Below are positions 1-11,151 of a stretch of 64,000 bases of DNA, in pieces. Under the pieces are notes generated by a model. The model was not told where the DNA came from, ran no database searches, and worked only from the letters and a program-made list of their open reading frames with translations. Source of the stretch: Mesostigma viride (Eukaryota; Streptophyta; Mesostigmatophyceae; Mesostigmatales; Mesostigmataceae). Position numbers and translations under genes: made by a program. Where the stretch lies: the NCBI GenBank assembly GCA_009746045.1, contig RPFO01000213.1:11073593-11137592 (forward strand). The letters are read 5' to 3'. Positions within the stretch are counted from its first letter, which is position 1; the number at the start of each line of letters is the position of its first letter.

Positions 1-637
1 AAGAATTTGATGCACAGATGGTACGAATTAGGGATTTGTCGGGCGCAGAAGTACGTGCTCGTTTCCTTCAAGGTCTCAGTAGACCCTTATTACGTGAGGT
101 CAAGCGCCAGTTCTCTGCCTACCGTTTTACTGATCTACCGGCCCCTCAAGCATGTGCGACAGCATCTCTTACGAGTAGCAGATTTCTTCACCACCCCTTG
201 ACTCTTCCTACCCGTTCCCGTATTAATAACATTAGCCTTACCCCTGAGGAGGAGAACTCCTATGTAGAAGAATTAGATATTTGTGTTACCGACCTTTCGG
301 CTCTGGATGTCTCTCATATCACATGTTATCATTGTAAGGAAGTAGGTCATCTTAAACGTGAGTGCCCCAAGTTCCTTTCGGGTGCTCCCCCTCATCCCGA
401 TGCTCGCCCTCCTCGTACCCCTCAGCGTGCTCCTATTCGTCCCACTCCAGGACGCATTCCCTCAGCTACCCCTAGTAGGCTGAATGCTGTGCAGACAGGA
501 CCCACAGGGTTCCCCTATGATAATCAGGCTCCTGCACCCTCTTCGCTCCCTCGTGACCCTCCAGCAGTGGCTTTTTTGCCAGGGTCTTCTTCGGGGTTAG
601 TCCCAATGGATGTGGGGGGGGAGGGGGAACAGTAGGC
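1..637 (+). pseudogene. Ty3/gypsy gag, 3' part (element runs off left edge)
   Basis: The frame is open from the window edge to a stop at 633-635. It carries one CCHC zinc knuckle (C-x2-C-x4-H-x4-C, about 324-364) typical of the nucleocapsid part of Gag, which packages element RNA, followed by a Pro/Ser/Thr-rich tail. The protease and the rest of pol of what looks like the same element resume at 12793, after a 12-kb block of inserted repeats. The 5' LTR and most of gag lie outside the window. The assignment to the same element rests on orientation, the natural gag-then-protease order and the similar codon style; it is an inference. Confidence 0.75.
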
Positions 638-691
638 CTGTCAGCCGGGGGTAACCTGGACAGGTCCTTAGTGTTGGTTTTCCCAGAAAAA

Positions 692-2942
692 GTCCTAAAT
701 TTAGGACCAAGTGGAATTAAAATATATACATGCAAACATTAAAATTTGACCCTGGCATTCGTGCCCATGACAGATAACACACTTTTTTAGTTTCTATCAA
801 AAACCTGGGGTCAAATTAATAATTACATTTAGTGCATGAATGGGCCCTGCCACCTGCCAGACCTCAAAGCGCGAATTTGGCCAAAATGTGGGTTTTAGGA
901 CCATTAGGACCAATTAGTGTCAACGCATTACCATGCTATCCACACGGTCCCTTGAGCATCTTACAAGCGCTAGGGGACCCTACGAGGCCTTGGGATGGCG
1001 GGGCAGCGTATAACAAGGCCATACCCTGCTGTGGCTGCCTCTATATATACGCGTGCTTAACGGTGTCACAGATGGTGCAGGTAATGCAATATAGGGTTGC
1101 ATGGTTGCTGAGGTTGCCCGGCTTGAACATGGCCCACCCCTTGCGGTAAACTTTCTCTAAGCATATGCCAAACCTTCTTTGACATCATGGACATGCTGGC
1201 CACCACCCAGCGATGAAAAAACAATTCATTTGCATTGCAACTAGCACATGAATGCAGCCAAATCAAGTTACAAAACAACGTTGTGCTAACATGCAACGCT
1301 TTGTGAGCGAATTCAGGGTGCATGTAACAGTTATTATAAATAGTGACGGAACCTTTTTGCCACTTGGGCAATTAGGTCCGTCACTATTTATCCGGCGAAA
1401 ACCACTCGCCGGTATCTATTCCGCGTTAAGTTCACGTGAACGTGGCGCGGAATTGATACCGGCGAGTGGTTTTCGCCGGATAAATAGTGACGGACCTAAT
1501 TGCCCAAGTGGCAAAAAGGTTCCGTCACTATTTATAATAACTAAAACGTCGTAGTGTGGGGGCCGATATCTAGCGTACCGCTGATGCCTACTGCAGTACC
1601 GAATCTCGCCTTAACGATATTCCAACCGGGCATTTTTCCCTTCTGGCACTTTCGTTTGGCCTTCTGGTATCAATTCCTTCCGGTATTCGGAAATACCCGT
1701 GTCACCACAGGGATTCGGACCCCCGACTTACGAGGTCTTAGTTATTATAAATAGTGACAGAACCTTTTTGCCACTTGGGCAATTAGGTCCGTCACTATTT
1801 ATCCGGCGAAAACCACTCGCCGGTATCTATTCCGCGTTAAGTTCACGTGAACGTGGCGCGGAATTGATACCGGCGAGTGGTTTTCGCCGGATAAATAGTG
1901 ACGGACCTAATTGCCCAAGTGGCAAAAAGGTTCCGTCACTATTTATAATAACTAAGACCTCGTAAGTCGGGGGTCCGAATCCCTGTGGTGACACGGGTAT
2001 TTCCGAATACCGGAAGGAATTGATACCAGAAGGCCAAACGAAAGTGCCAGAAGGGAAAAATGCCCGGTTGGAATATCGTTAAGGCGAGATTCGGTACTGC
2101 AGTAGGCATCAGCGGTACGCTAGATATCGGCCCCCACACTACGACGTTTTAGTTATTATAAATAGTGACGGAACCTTTTTGCCACTTGGGCAATTAGGTC
2201 CGTCACTATTTATCCGGCGAAAACCACTCGCCGGTATCAATTCCGCGCCACGTTCACGTGAACTTAACGCGGAATAGATACCGGCGAGTGGTTTTCGCCG
2301 GATAAATAGTGACGGACCTAATTGCCCAAGTGGCAAAAAGGTTCCGTCACTATTTATAATAACTGTAACACGTAAACCATACTGTATATACTGTCTGAGA
2401 ACACCCTGAACGACTGCAGGCCATAGGACCATGGTTTATAACTAACACATGAGTAAAACTGCTCTTACGCATGTGTGTTTTAGCTGCAGCGGACGACGAA
2501 GATAGAGACGTAAAAAATTGTATGACGTAAACCAACTATGTGTGACAGTTATGTGCACAGAGAGCGTCCCCTCTTTTTAGGCATAGCTGGCTGACTCAAA
2601 ACACCACGACAGCGTTGCCAGTTACACTCATGATCTAGGACACCCCGGCACGTACCTGCTACTTACGTCGCCTCATTCCAGATGGTTGCAAAAAAGTCGC
2701 TGAAATCCGCAGCGAGGTCAGCTTTCAGTGAGCTGAGCGCACCAAAGCTGGCCAACCGGTTCGAACATGATATAAACCACGCTTGTGCTGCGTTCTAGGT
2801 CCAAGAAATACCGAAAGTGAAGACCTATAAGGTGCGCTCGCTGCCGGCCAGCCTGAACGTACGTCCCTAAAACATGGTCGACAATGGAAATCGGGCAAGA
2901 ATATCACGGCCCAGGCGCTCCCATGTCAAATACTCCGTTTCT
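692..2942. repeat. Repeat unit A (interrupted by triple-hairpin element)
   Basis: The unit starts with the 16-bp palindrome and continues through sequence that is matched almost base for base by unit B. The 1034-bp palindromic element at 1330-2363 interrupts it; unit B shows the empty site at about 3596. Small AT-rich length differences after the palindrome separate A from B. Confidence 0.8.
1330..2363. mobile_element. Composite palindromic element of three hairpins
   Basis: The 1034 bp break down exactly as hairpin (212 bp, 1330-1541), spacer (199 bp, 1542-1740), hairpin (212 bp, 1741-1952), inverted copy of the spacer (199 bp, 1953-2151) and inverted hairpin (212 bp, 2152-2363). Each hairpin has arms of about 100 bp beginning GTTATTATAAATAGTGAC around a short centre. 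The empty site in unit B shows a duplicated TGTAACA at 1323-1329 and 2364-2370. The same junction also fits a 3-bp TAA duplication with longer CAG...CTG termini, as in PIF/Harbinger elements. No protein is encoded, so this is a foldback or MITE-like element. Confidence 0.85.
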
Positions 2943-4054
2943 AATGTCCATCTTCCCTGAGTAAAAGTCCTAAATTTAGGACCAAGTGGAATTTAAAAAA
3001 ATATATGCAAACATTAAAGTTTGACCCTGGCATTCGTGCCCATGACAGATAACACACTTTTTTAGTTTCTATCAAAAACCTGGGGTCAAATAATTACATT
3101 TAGTGCATGAATGGGCCCTGCCACCTGCCAGACCTCAAAGCGCGAATTTGGCCAAAATGTGGGTTTTAGGACCATTAGGACCAATTAGTGTCAACGCATT
3201 ACCATGCTATCCACACGGTCCCTTGAGCATCTTACAAGCGCTAGGGGACCCTACGAGGCCTTGGGATGGCGGGGCAGCGTATAACAAGGCCATACCCTGC
3301 TGTGGCTGCCTCTATATATACGCGTGCTTAACGGTGTCACAGATGGTGCAGGTAATGCAATATAGGGTTGCATGGTTGCTGAGGTTGCCCGGCTTGAACA
3401 TGGCCCACCCCTTGCGGTAAACTTTCTCTAAGCATATGCCAAACCTTCTTTGACATCACGGACATGCTGGCCACCACCCAGCGATGAAAAAACATTGCAT
3501 TTGCATTGCAACTAACACATGAATGCAGCCAAATCAAGTTACAAAACAACGTTGTGCTAACATGCAACACTTTGTGAGCGAATTCAGGGTGCATGTAACA
3601 CGTAAACCATACTGTATATACTGTCTGAGAACACCCTGAACGACTGCAGGCCATAGGACCATGGTTTATAACTAACACATGAGTAAAACTGCTCTTACGC
3701 ATGTGTGTTTTAGCTGCAGCGGACGACGAAGATAGAGACGTAAAAAATTGTATGACGTAAACCAACTATGTGTGACAGTTATGTGCACAGAGAGCGTCCC
3801 CTCTTTTTAGGCATAGCTGGCTGACTCAAAACACCACGACAGCGTTGCCAGTTACACTCATGATCTAGGACACCCCGGCACGTACCTGCTACTTACGTCG
3901 CCTCATTCCAGATGGTTGCAAAAAAGTCGCTGAAATCCGCAGCGAGGTCAGCTTTCAGTGAGCTGAGCGCACCAAAGCTGGCCAACCGGTTCGAACATGA
4001 TATAAACCACGCTTGTGCTGCGTTCTAGGTCCAAGAAATACCGAAAGTGAAGAC

Positions 4055-4433
4055 AGTTAGTCTAAGTCTCCCGCCTGTAGCCTAAGTGGACACGTGCCAG
4101 CACCGCCGGCGCCCAATTGGGTACTGGGACGGTGCTGGACTAGAACAGTCGTGGCATGGACACGTGGCTGTACTCAGTATGTGATGAGCCGGTACCTCAG
4201 TACCGGGACTGTAGTTGTCATGTTAGGACTGACTAGATCAGGTTGTAACTGATAGGTTAGTCCGTCCAGGATCAGTAAGTTAGTTTAACTTACGCAAAGT
4301 CTGGCCAGCCATCGTTGACGGCTGGCCAGCAGTATATGTGCCACATTATCCTAATGCCAAGGTGTCTCGTCGTTCACGCACACACACGCCATTTGGCAGT
4401 GCCCAAGCATTCCAAGCTTTGTGTTGCATAACT
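4055..4433 (+). repeat. 5' LTR of copia-like element
   Basis: The LTR begins AGTTAG and ends ATAACT, so its termini are the inverted repeat AGTTA/TAACT rather than the usual TG...CA. It contains a hairpin with 10-bp arms (4301-4310 and 4320-4329). Boundaries are fixed by the target duplication and by the purine tract at the other end. Confidence 0.92.
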
Positions 4434-4534
4434 TGCATTAAAAACTCCAAAAACATACACGACAAAAACGACGAGCGTGCGAAACGTACAGTTCGCAAAC
4501 ACCCATTCCATTTTTTTACCCATTTTTTGAACCA

Positions 4535-6961
4535 ATGGCTCCCAAGAACAACAAGGGCAAGGCTCCAATGCGACCAAGGAGCCGGTCCAGCTCTCCGACG
4601 TCTTCATCGTCGGGGACGTCCGACTCGGAGCTTGCCGCCCAGGCAGAGATTGAGCGGGCGGCGAGGAGCTTCAATCAGTCTATGGAGGCTGACCCGACGA
4701 CGTCGGAAACGTCTTCATCGGGCCACTTGTCCGATGGCTCGTACAGCAGCGTGGTGCTGCGAGTGCCCCTGTATCCGCAGGGGAGGGGATCCACGCCTGT
4801 GGTCAACAGGCCGAGGGGTCCTCCTTACGCCCCGACAGCTGCAGCGGCGGGGGCGGGACCGTCAGCACCTCCTGCAGAGGAGGAGTCCATGGAGCTGTAT
4901 GGGCTTCAGCCTGGTTCCTCAGCCGAGGAGCAGGACGACGATCGTTCGCGACAGGTGGCCGCAGACGAAGGCTTAGCCAGGGCGATGGCTGAGCGCGAGG
5001 AGAGGGAGTTTCGGCGCGCGGACACGCACGCTCGTGCTCGCGCCCAGCAGAGGGCGGATGCTGAGAACGTGCGCCGGGCGTTGTTTCGCAGCGATGTGGC
5101 TTCTGGCGAGGAGCAGTTTGAGGTGATGCGTCGGGGGGACCTCGCATGTTTTAAAAGTCTGCGTCGGTCTCGTGAGCCGAAGGTACACCTAGGTGTGCAT
5201 CAGGAGTCGGAGTTCTCTTTGACAGGTCCGTCGGGGGCATCTGCTGAGGACGAGATCCTCATGACCCCGGCAATGGTGGCGCGGGAGCGTGAAGCGCAGA
5301 AGCGCATGGAGACATTCAGCCGACAAGCAGCGTCGGCAGGCGCGGAGGGCCGCGGCAGAGGCCAAGAAGGAGCGCGAGCAGGCGGAGCGGGAGAGGCAAA
5401 TTGCGCTGGCGGAGCGCATCAAGCTCAAAATGTCGATCACCCAGGTGCGCCGGGACCGGATGGTCCGCGAACTCAGGGTATGGAAAAAGGCGCAGGCGAT
5501 GAAGCTGCAGCGCATGGCTGAGATGGAGGCGCCTGGCAGGCCGGAGGCGCAGGAGCGTTACAGACGCTCGCTGGCACGGTGGGAAGCCAATGTGGGCAGG
5601 ATGGAGGGCGTATCCTGAAGCAGCGACGACGCATGCTCAAGCATGCACGTAAGACAGCGGTGAGGGGACCGCTTGGTGAAGCGGTGAGAGTCGAGTTTGG
5701 CCTTGGGCCGGATGAGGATGTTTCTGCAAGCCAAATGTTTTATTATTTGTCGCAGCCTAAGAAGACCATCACCAACCGTGATGGCACTGCCGCACGCACG
5801 CGTGTTTACAGGCAGCCTGGTGAAGCCGGACCGTCTAACCTGTCCAACAGGGAGGACCTCATTGATCAGCTTCAGCTGGCGCAAGCCATGCTGGAAGCAG
5901 ATACCCCGCTGTCTCCAGGCGAGCAGGCGACGTTGGCCGACACGGTGGCCAGGCTAGTGGCATCGCTGAAGCCGGCCAAGCGAAGGGCGCAGGCAGAGGC
6001 ATGCGCACCCCAGCCAAAGCGGAGGAGGGACGAGGGGGCGGATGACGGGGAGGGGGGGAACCAGGGCGGGGCAGGACACGGCACGCAGGAGTCTGCACCA
6101 ACACGGCACGAGGGCGGGGAGCGGCAGCAGCAGCAGCAGCGACAGCAACAGCAGCAGCAGCAGCAACCGCCAACTGCAGGAACGACAACAACCTCCAACA
6201 TGGCCTTGACTAGGCCCAGGTTTGATCCAAAAAAGAAAGAGGACAAGCTAGTGTTTCCGGGTTTGCCAGAGGGCCATACCCAGGACGAAGCTAGGGAGTG
6301 GTTGTTTAAGTTGTCACATGCATATGCTAGCGACAATGTCCGTGATTGGTTTGCCTCTCTACGTGCGTCCACACCCATCCATCAATCTGCCAAGCCTATC
6401 CAGCAGTTGGTACAATTGTACCAAAAGCGTGCCAGCAGCGGGGTAGACGTGGCAGAAAATGTGTTGTGGGCGCAGTTCATGGTTGATCTTAGGGCACTTG
6501 TTACCACGGGGGAGCACTTAGAAGTGCTTAAGGGCTTCCAGTGGATAGAGGCCTATAAGGTCAATAAGCGTGACTATGTGAGTGACAACAAAAAATATGT
6601 CATGTACATAGAGGGAGATGAGGAGCTGAAGAAGCTCAATGCCAAGTACCTAGTACACCTATGGCTACAAAAGGCAGAACTGGACCCCACCACCCTGTCA
6701 GTAATCCTGGCAGGTCTGAAGGATAAGTGGGAGGACTTCAGGAAGGCAATGGCCTATGTGCAGCAATGCCTAGAGCCGTTTGCTGCTGCAGCCAAGGAGG
6801 GAAAGGTGAAGCAGGTAAAGGGGGAGGAAGCCTCAGGTACGGGGCTCTCCAAGAAGCAGATGCAGTCGCTGGTAGCCCAGGTAAAGGCGGTAATGGGGGG
6901 GATAAAAACAAAAACAACAAAAGTGGGGGAGGTGGAAACAAGGGGGGGGAAAGAACAATAA
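4535..6961 (+). pseudogene. Gag of copia-like element, frame-broken
   Basis: The likely start is the ATG at 4535, about 100 bp after the 5' LTR. The first part is Ser/Pro/Arg-rich, then comes a charged region whose best coiled-coil reading changes frame near 5330 and returns to the first frame near 5603. The downstream frame (to 6961) contains a poly-Gln tract and a helical capsid-like region (about 6230-6800). Two G-runs at 6895-6901 and 6942-6949 separate three frames in the Gly/Lys/Asn-rich linker leading to the zinc knuckle at 7059. The frame changes may be real mutations, base-calling errors in homopolymers or programmed shifts. Confidence 0.75.
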
Positions 6962-7034
6962 CAATAAAAACAGAAAACAAAGTGGGGGAGCTAGCAAGCC
7001 AGGGGGTGCTAAGCCAGCAGGGGGGGACAAGAGG

Positions 7035-9365
7035 TTGCCTCATGACCCCACCAAGCATTGCACTAGGTGCCTTTGTAAGGGGCACCTAAAAGATGACTGC
7101 TGGAAAGGCAAACCCGACTATGGTTCTGACGTTGATGTTTGTCCTGGATGCTGGAAAACACGTCACCCCATTGCAGCAGGAGCGCGCTGCACGGCACCCA
7201 GGCACAACAAGACCACGCCAGGGCGCTACAACCGCGCGGGGGCGGCAGACCAGGGTGACACCTGTAAGCTACCCTCACCATTTTTCACAAATGGTTTCCT
7301 GTTACCTTCTGTCTGCCAAGTGTTGCCTGAGTGTGATGATGTGGATTGGGAAGTGGCATATGACATGACACTGTCACACATGATGCGTGACCCCACCATA
7401 GCTTCCCTTAGTGCAGCAGCAGAAAAGGTAATCACGTATGGTGCTCTAGCAGAGCAACTGCACAAGGTTATGGGCCATGAGGCTGTGGCTGAAAGGCTAG
7501 CCAATAAAATACAAGGCCATGATCTGGAACAGATGTGCAGGCACGTACGTAAGCACTGTGAGCAATGTCAGCTATATGCTCCTAAGCCCAGAAAATGGCA
7601 TGTGGCCACACCACCACTGGCTAGAGGCAAACTGGTTGGGGATGTTATACACGTGGTGAAGGACACGGTATACTACCTAGTCATAAAGGATGCCTGGTCA
7701 AGGTTTGTGGTAGTGGAGCCCCTGCCTGGGATGGATAAAGAGCAGCTGCACAGAGCTTTACAGATAGCCTTGGCACGTTTTCACCCCATTGAAAAAGTAA
7801 TGCTGGATCAGCAGTTTCTCTGCATCCAGGACAGGAATGACCTGCCCAAGATAGAAGTGTCTGGGGCTCAAGATCATGAACGTCAGGGGTTGGTAGAACG
7901 TACCATGAGAGCCATCAGGGATGTGATAAGAAAAATGCCATCCAGGTTGGCTGACTCTGGTAGCTATGCTGACAGGGCATCTTGGGCAGCAGGGGTGACT
8001 ACCCAGCTAAACGCCAAACCAATAATGTCCTCACCTTTTGGGGAAATCACCCCAACTGGCCTTCAGTCAGGCAGCTATGCTTCAGAGGTACACACTCACT
8101 ACAACACACAAAGGCAGCACTTAGCCAAGTTGCTGGCAAAGAAAGACAAAAATAATGCCAGGCCTGTGTTTGAAGTGGGGGACCATGTGTTGTTTTTCAG
8201 AGAGGGTGACAGAGGAAGAGCACACTCTGCCAGATGGCACGGTCCAGCTGTAGTCACCAAAATTCATGAAGAAGGGACTGCAGTCACTATACAACATGAC
8301 AGAGAGCGTGTGGTCAGCAAGCATAGACTCAAGCTTTATTACCCACCACTGGCAGACGTGTCAGGGGTAGAATTCTTGGACATGGATTCAGAGCAGGAGT
8401 CTGGTGGATTGATCTCACCCAATGAATTGGCTAAGGACGTCATTGATGCAAGCACTAGCACCACAGTAGAAGCTCCTGTGTTCCTCAGTAGTGCAGCCCC
8501 ACTACAACCCAATAGTCCACCTGGGCAGGAGGACGGTGCACAGGGTGAGCAGCAGGTAGCACCTCCCTCACACCTGGAGGAGTCACAAAATAGAGCAGAT
8601 CCTGTCGTTCCCAGGAAGTCATTTGCTGAGATTCTTAAGGCCTTGCACAAGGCACACAACACTAAAGCAGTTGTGGCAACAGGTACAGCACAGGTCAATG
8701 CTGTAGGGGATGCAGGTCAAGATCCTAGTATTTTGGCTGTAGACACCCAAGCACAGGTGAGTATCATCAGTGCAGAAGCTGTATCTGGTCTGAAAATGAA
8801 GGCCTCACCATGGGCTAGAGTGTCAGATTTTTCAGGCAAAACCAAAATGCAGGTCAAAGGTCAGGTGAGCATTCAAATCTTGGGTATGCCCACTCCATTT
8901 CAGGTGGTTGAGGGTTACTCAGGGAATGCCCTGTTAGGGGAACCTTTTGTATCTTACCCTGGTGTTGTCATCTCAGCTGGGAGGTTGAGTGTGGCAGGGG
9001 TAGGACAGGTGCCTCTAGATCATTTTAAAATCCCTTTGAGCCAGATTAGCACTGGGTTGGATGCTGCCATCAATGCAGTTAAGCCCAAGTACCTCCCAGG
9101 TCAGGAACCGTGTGTGGAGGACCTCATACACTCTCAAAAGCTACACCCTTCAGCGTTTGGGCTTGGTAGATGGGATGTTGCATCCATGTCTCCCCTGTCC
9201 TATGATGATATTGTACGGGACTGCCAGACGCAGATTGGGTTTCTTAAGTGGCTTGAGGCTTTTACCAAAGCCAGGGAGGAGTGGGTTGTTCCAGATGCAC
9301 GTAGTCCCACACACACACCACCTGTGACTCCTCTTGATGCTATGCCAGCTGGGCCAAGAAGCTAA
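7035..9365 (+). CDS. Zinc knuckle, integrase and protease-like polyprotein segment
   Basis: The frame is open upstream of 7035 (first in-frame start-like codon TTG), so it probably continues Gag. Residues 9-22 are a CCHC zinc knuckle. An integrase follows: an H-x4-H...C-x2-C zinc site (about 142-176), catalytic Asp near 202, Asp near 257 and Glu in GLVERTM near 287, then a C-terminal GPY/F-like module (about 385-430). Downstream, about 565-640, lies a retropepsin-like stretch with DTQ where DTG is expected and a later ALLGEPF strand. Protease therefore follows integrase, whereas copia elements have protease before integrase. The frame ends at 9365, and the RT frame overlaps it from about 9350. 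Confidence 0.85.
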   Translation: MPHDPTKHCTRCLCKGHLKDDCWKGKPDYGSDVDVCPGCWKTRHPIAAGARCTAPRHNKTTPGRYNRAGAADQGDTCKLPSPFFTNGFLLPSVCQVLPECDDVDWEVAYDMTLSHMMRDPTIASLSAAAEKVITYGALAEQLHKVMGHEAVAERLANKIQGHDLEQMCRHVRKHCEQCQLYAPKPRKWHVATPPLARGKLVGDVIHVVKDTVYYLVIKDAWSRFVVVEPLPGMDKEQLHRALQIALARFHPIEKVMLDQQFLCIQDRNDLPKIEVSGAQDHERQGLVERTMRAIRDVIRKMPSRLADSGSYADRASWAAGVTTQLNAKPIMSSPFGEITPTGLQSGSYASEVHTHYNTQRQHLAKLLAKKDKNNARPVFEVGDHVLFFREGDRGRAHSARWHGPAVVTKIHEEGTAVTIQHDRERVVSKHRLKLYYPPLADVSGVEFLDMDSEQESGGLISPNELAKDVIDASTSTTVEAPVFLSSAAPLQPNSPPGQEDGAQGEQQVAPPSHLEESQNRADPVVPRKSFAEILKALHKAHNTKAVVATGTAQVNAVGDAGQDPSILAVDTQAQVSIISAEAVSGLKMKASPWARVSDFSGKTKMQVKGQVSIQILGMPTPFQVVEGYSGNALLGEPFVSYPGVVISAGRLSVAGVGQVPLDHFKIPLSQISTGLDAAINAVKPKYLPGQEPCVEDLIHSQKLHPSAFGLGRWDVASMSPLSYDDIVRDCQTQIGFLKWLEAFTKAREEWVVPDARSPTHTPPVTPLDAMPAGPRS

Positions 9366-9376
9366 GGTTAAAGTTT

Positions 9377-10768
9377 GTGTGCAAGCATAAACCTCAGGCT
9401 GATGGGGGACCACCCATTTTCCATGCTAGGCCATGTGTTACTGAGTTCAGGGGCTCTACAGAGCTGACAGAGGCTGAGCTTTATACTCCTGGTATTCAGC
9501 AAACGTCTCTCAAGGTGTTGCTTTCCTTGTTTTTGCATCAGCTTAATACAGGGAAGGATTATGTGTGTAAAGCCACAGATATCAAAAGAGCCTTTCTAAA
9601 GGGGGACCCTGCCATAGCACAGCAGGTCTGGAGAGGTCAGGTATACGTGGTGAATACTCCTAAGGTGTGGCACAGGGATATTGTTCAACCCTTGTTGAGG
9701 CCAAACCTGGGGGTTGAAGGGTTGCAGTCAGCTCCAAAAATTTTTAGGCTGTCTGCACAGGAGGTATTCATGAAGCTAGGGGCCACCTATGATGACATTG
9801 ACCCTTGCCTGTTTGTCATCCCACACCCTGATGGAATGATGATGTTTGTCTGGCATGGGGATGATCAGTTAATCTCAGGTCCTAGAGCTGCAGTGGATGC
9901 TTTCATAGCTCAGGTGTCTGCCAGTTTTGAGATTGGCAAGCAGCTAGAGCTGGGCAAGGAGCCAGTCAAGTTCTGTGGCATGATGCTTGAGTTGCTGCAG
10001 CAGCAGGGCAGCTGGGTTTGTTCCATGCAGGCCTCTGCTGAATACATTAAGTCTTGTCTGGATGTCCTGCCTGTTCACATCACCCCTGACATGTGCCCTA
10101 CCATTAGAGGCAAGCTTGGTTGGCTATGTGCTACATGTGCACCCCACCTGGCTTTTGTGAGCAGGGTAGATGATGAGGTACTACAGGAGGTAGGAGCACG
10201 GGCAATCAAGCAGTTGTTGCATGATGGTCCACCTTTGATGCTTCACTCACTGGACCTGTTTACTCCCATTCACATCACGTGCATGATGGATAGTTCAATG
10301 GAGTCCAGGGTAGTTACCAAGGTTCAAGCCAGAGAGGCTGGATTGTTTTTCCTGCATAACCAAGGTGGGAAGAAGTCACTAGTCTCCTGGTTCAGTAGAT
10401 TGCACAAGAGGAAAGCTGTGAGTAGCAATGTAGCTGAATGCAGGGCTGTGGTATCTTCTGTCTTGCATGCAAGGTATCTCAATCACTTGCTGGTCTGGCT
10501 TCAACACCAGGCTGGTAGCTCTGCAGGAGTGAAAGCACATTTGCTGACTGACTCTCAATCTATCATCTCTTTCCTTGCCAATCCTTTGGCTGTACACTCG
10601 GACCTGGATTGGATTGTGCTAAAACAGGAATGCAAGTACCTGGAGTCTAAAGCCCACGTCAGGGACAAAGACAATGCTGCAGATGCACTGACCAAGGTGC
10701 CACAAGCAGCAGGACCACAATACCAGGTCTTGTATGGGTTGATGAACCCTGGTTACAGTCTGAAGTGA
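9377..10768 (+). CDS. Copia-like reverse transcriptase and RNase H
   Basis: The frame is open from about 9350, overlapping the previous frame, with GTG at 9377. RT motif A is DIKRAFLKGD (about residues 68-77), the AP-containing motif is a divergent form of the copia YGLKQAPR, and the catalytic motif is HGDDQ (about 160-164) instead of YVDD. RNase H acidic residues are visible in MMDSS, VAECRAV, LTDSQS and the copia-type KDNAADALTK near the C-terminus. RT and RNase H copy element RNA into DNA. Length (about 463 residues) suits RT plus RNase H. An AATAAA lies at 10907-10912, and the 3' purine tract and LTR follow. Confidence 0.88.
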   Translation: MCKHKPQADGGPPIFHARPCVTEFRGSTELTEAELYTPGIQQTSLKVLLSLFLHQLNTGKDYVCKATDIKRAFLKGDPAIAQQVWRGQVYVVNTPKVWHRDIVQPLLRPNLGVEGLQSAPKIFRLSAQEVFMKLGATYDDIDPCLFVIPHPDGMMMFVWHGDDQLISGPRAAVDAFIAQVSASFEIGKQLELGKEPVKFCGMMLELLQQQGSWVCSMQASAEYIKSCLDVLPVHITPDMCPTIRGKLGWLCATCAPHLAFVSRVDDEVLQEVGARAIKQLLHDGPPLMLHSLDLFTPIHITCMMDSSMESRVVTKVQAREAGLFFLHNQGGKKSLVSWFSRLHKRKAVSSNVAECRAVVSSVLHARYLNHLLVWLQHQAGSSAGVKAHLLTDSQSIISFLANPLAVHSDLDWIVLKQECKYLESKAHVRDKDNAADALTKVPQAAGPQYQVLYGLMNPGYSLK

Positions 10769-11151
10769 CTGGCACATTGTACATGTTAGCCCATGACCCC
10801 CTGCCTAATACTGCAGCTGAAAGGCTGCAGTGGCAGCTGGGTAGTTTTCTGACAGTGAGAAGCACTGGTCTAGAAAGTTGGGACATGATGAATGTGTTAT
10901 TTATTGAATAAAATTTTGTGAGACACTTGTTTGGATGACCATGACATGCTGGGGCCTGGAGCACCCATCTCACTCAGTTAAGAAACCATGCTTGAGACAT
11001 GGGGCCTTTTTAATGCATCTCTTGTACATGTGTGAGGTGACCTTTGGGTCCTAGTAGGTTATCTGACAGTTTTTTAAGGCATTGGGAATGGCTGCGTCCA
11101 TTTGATGGCTATGTGTGTTTCTGTTGAAACCCAAAGAAAACTTAAAGTGGG

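Noticed and set aside
692-2966. Units A and B as the two LTRs of a retrotransposon
   Set aside because: Only 24 bp separate A from B, there is no internal coding region between them, and they begin with a palindrome rather than LTR-like ends.
832-3420. Identical 105-codon frames at 832-1149 and 3103-3420 as a gene pair
   Set aside because: They are duplicated with repeat units A and B and resemble no protein.
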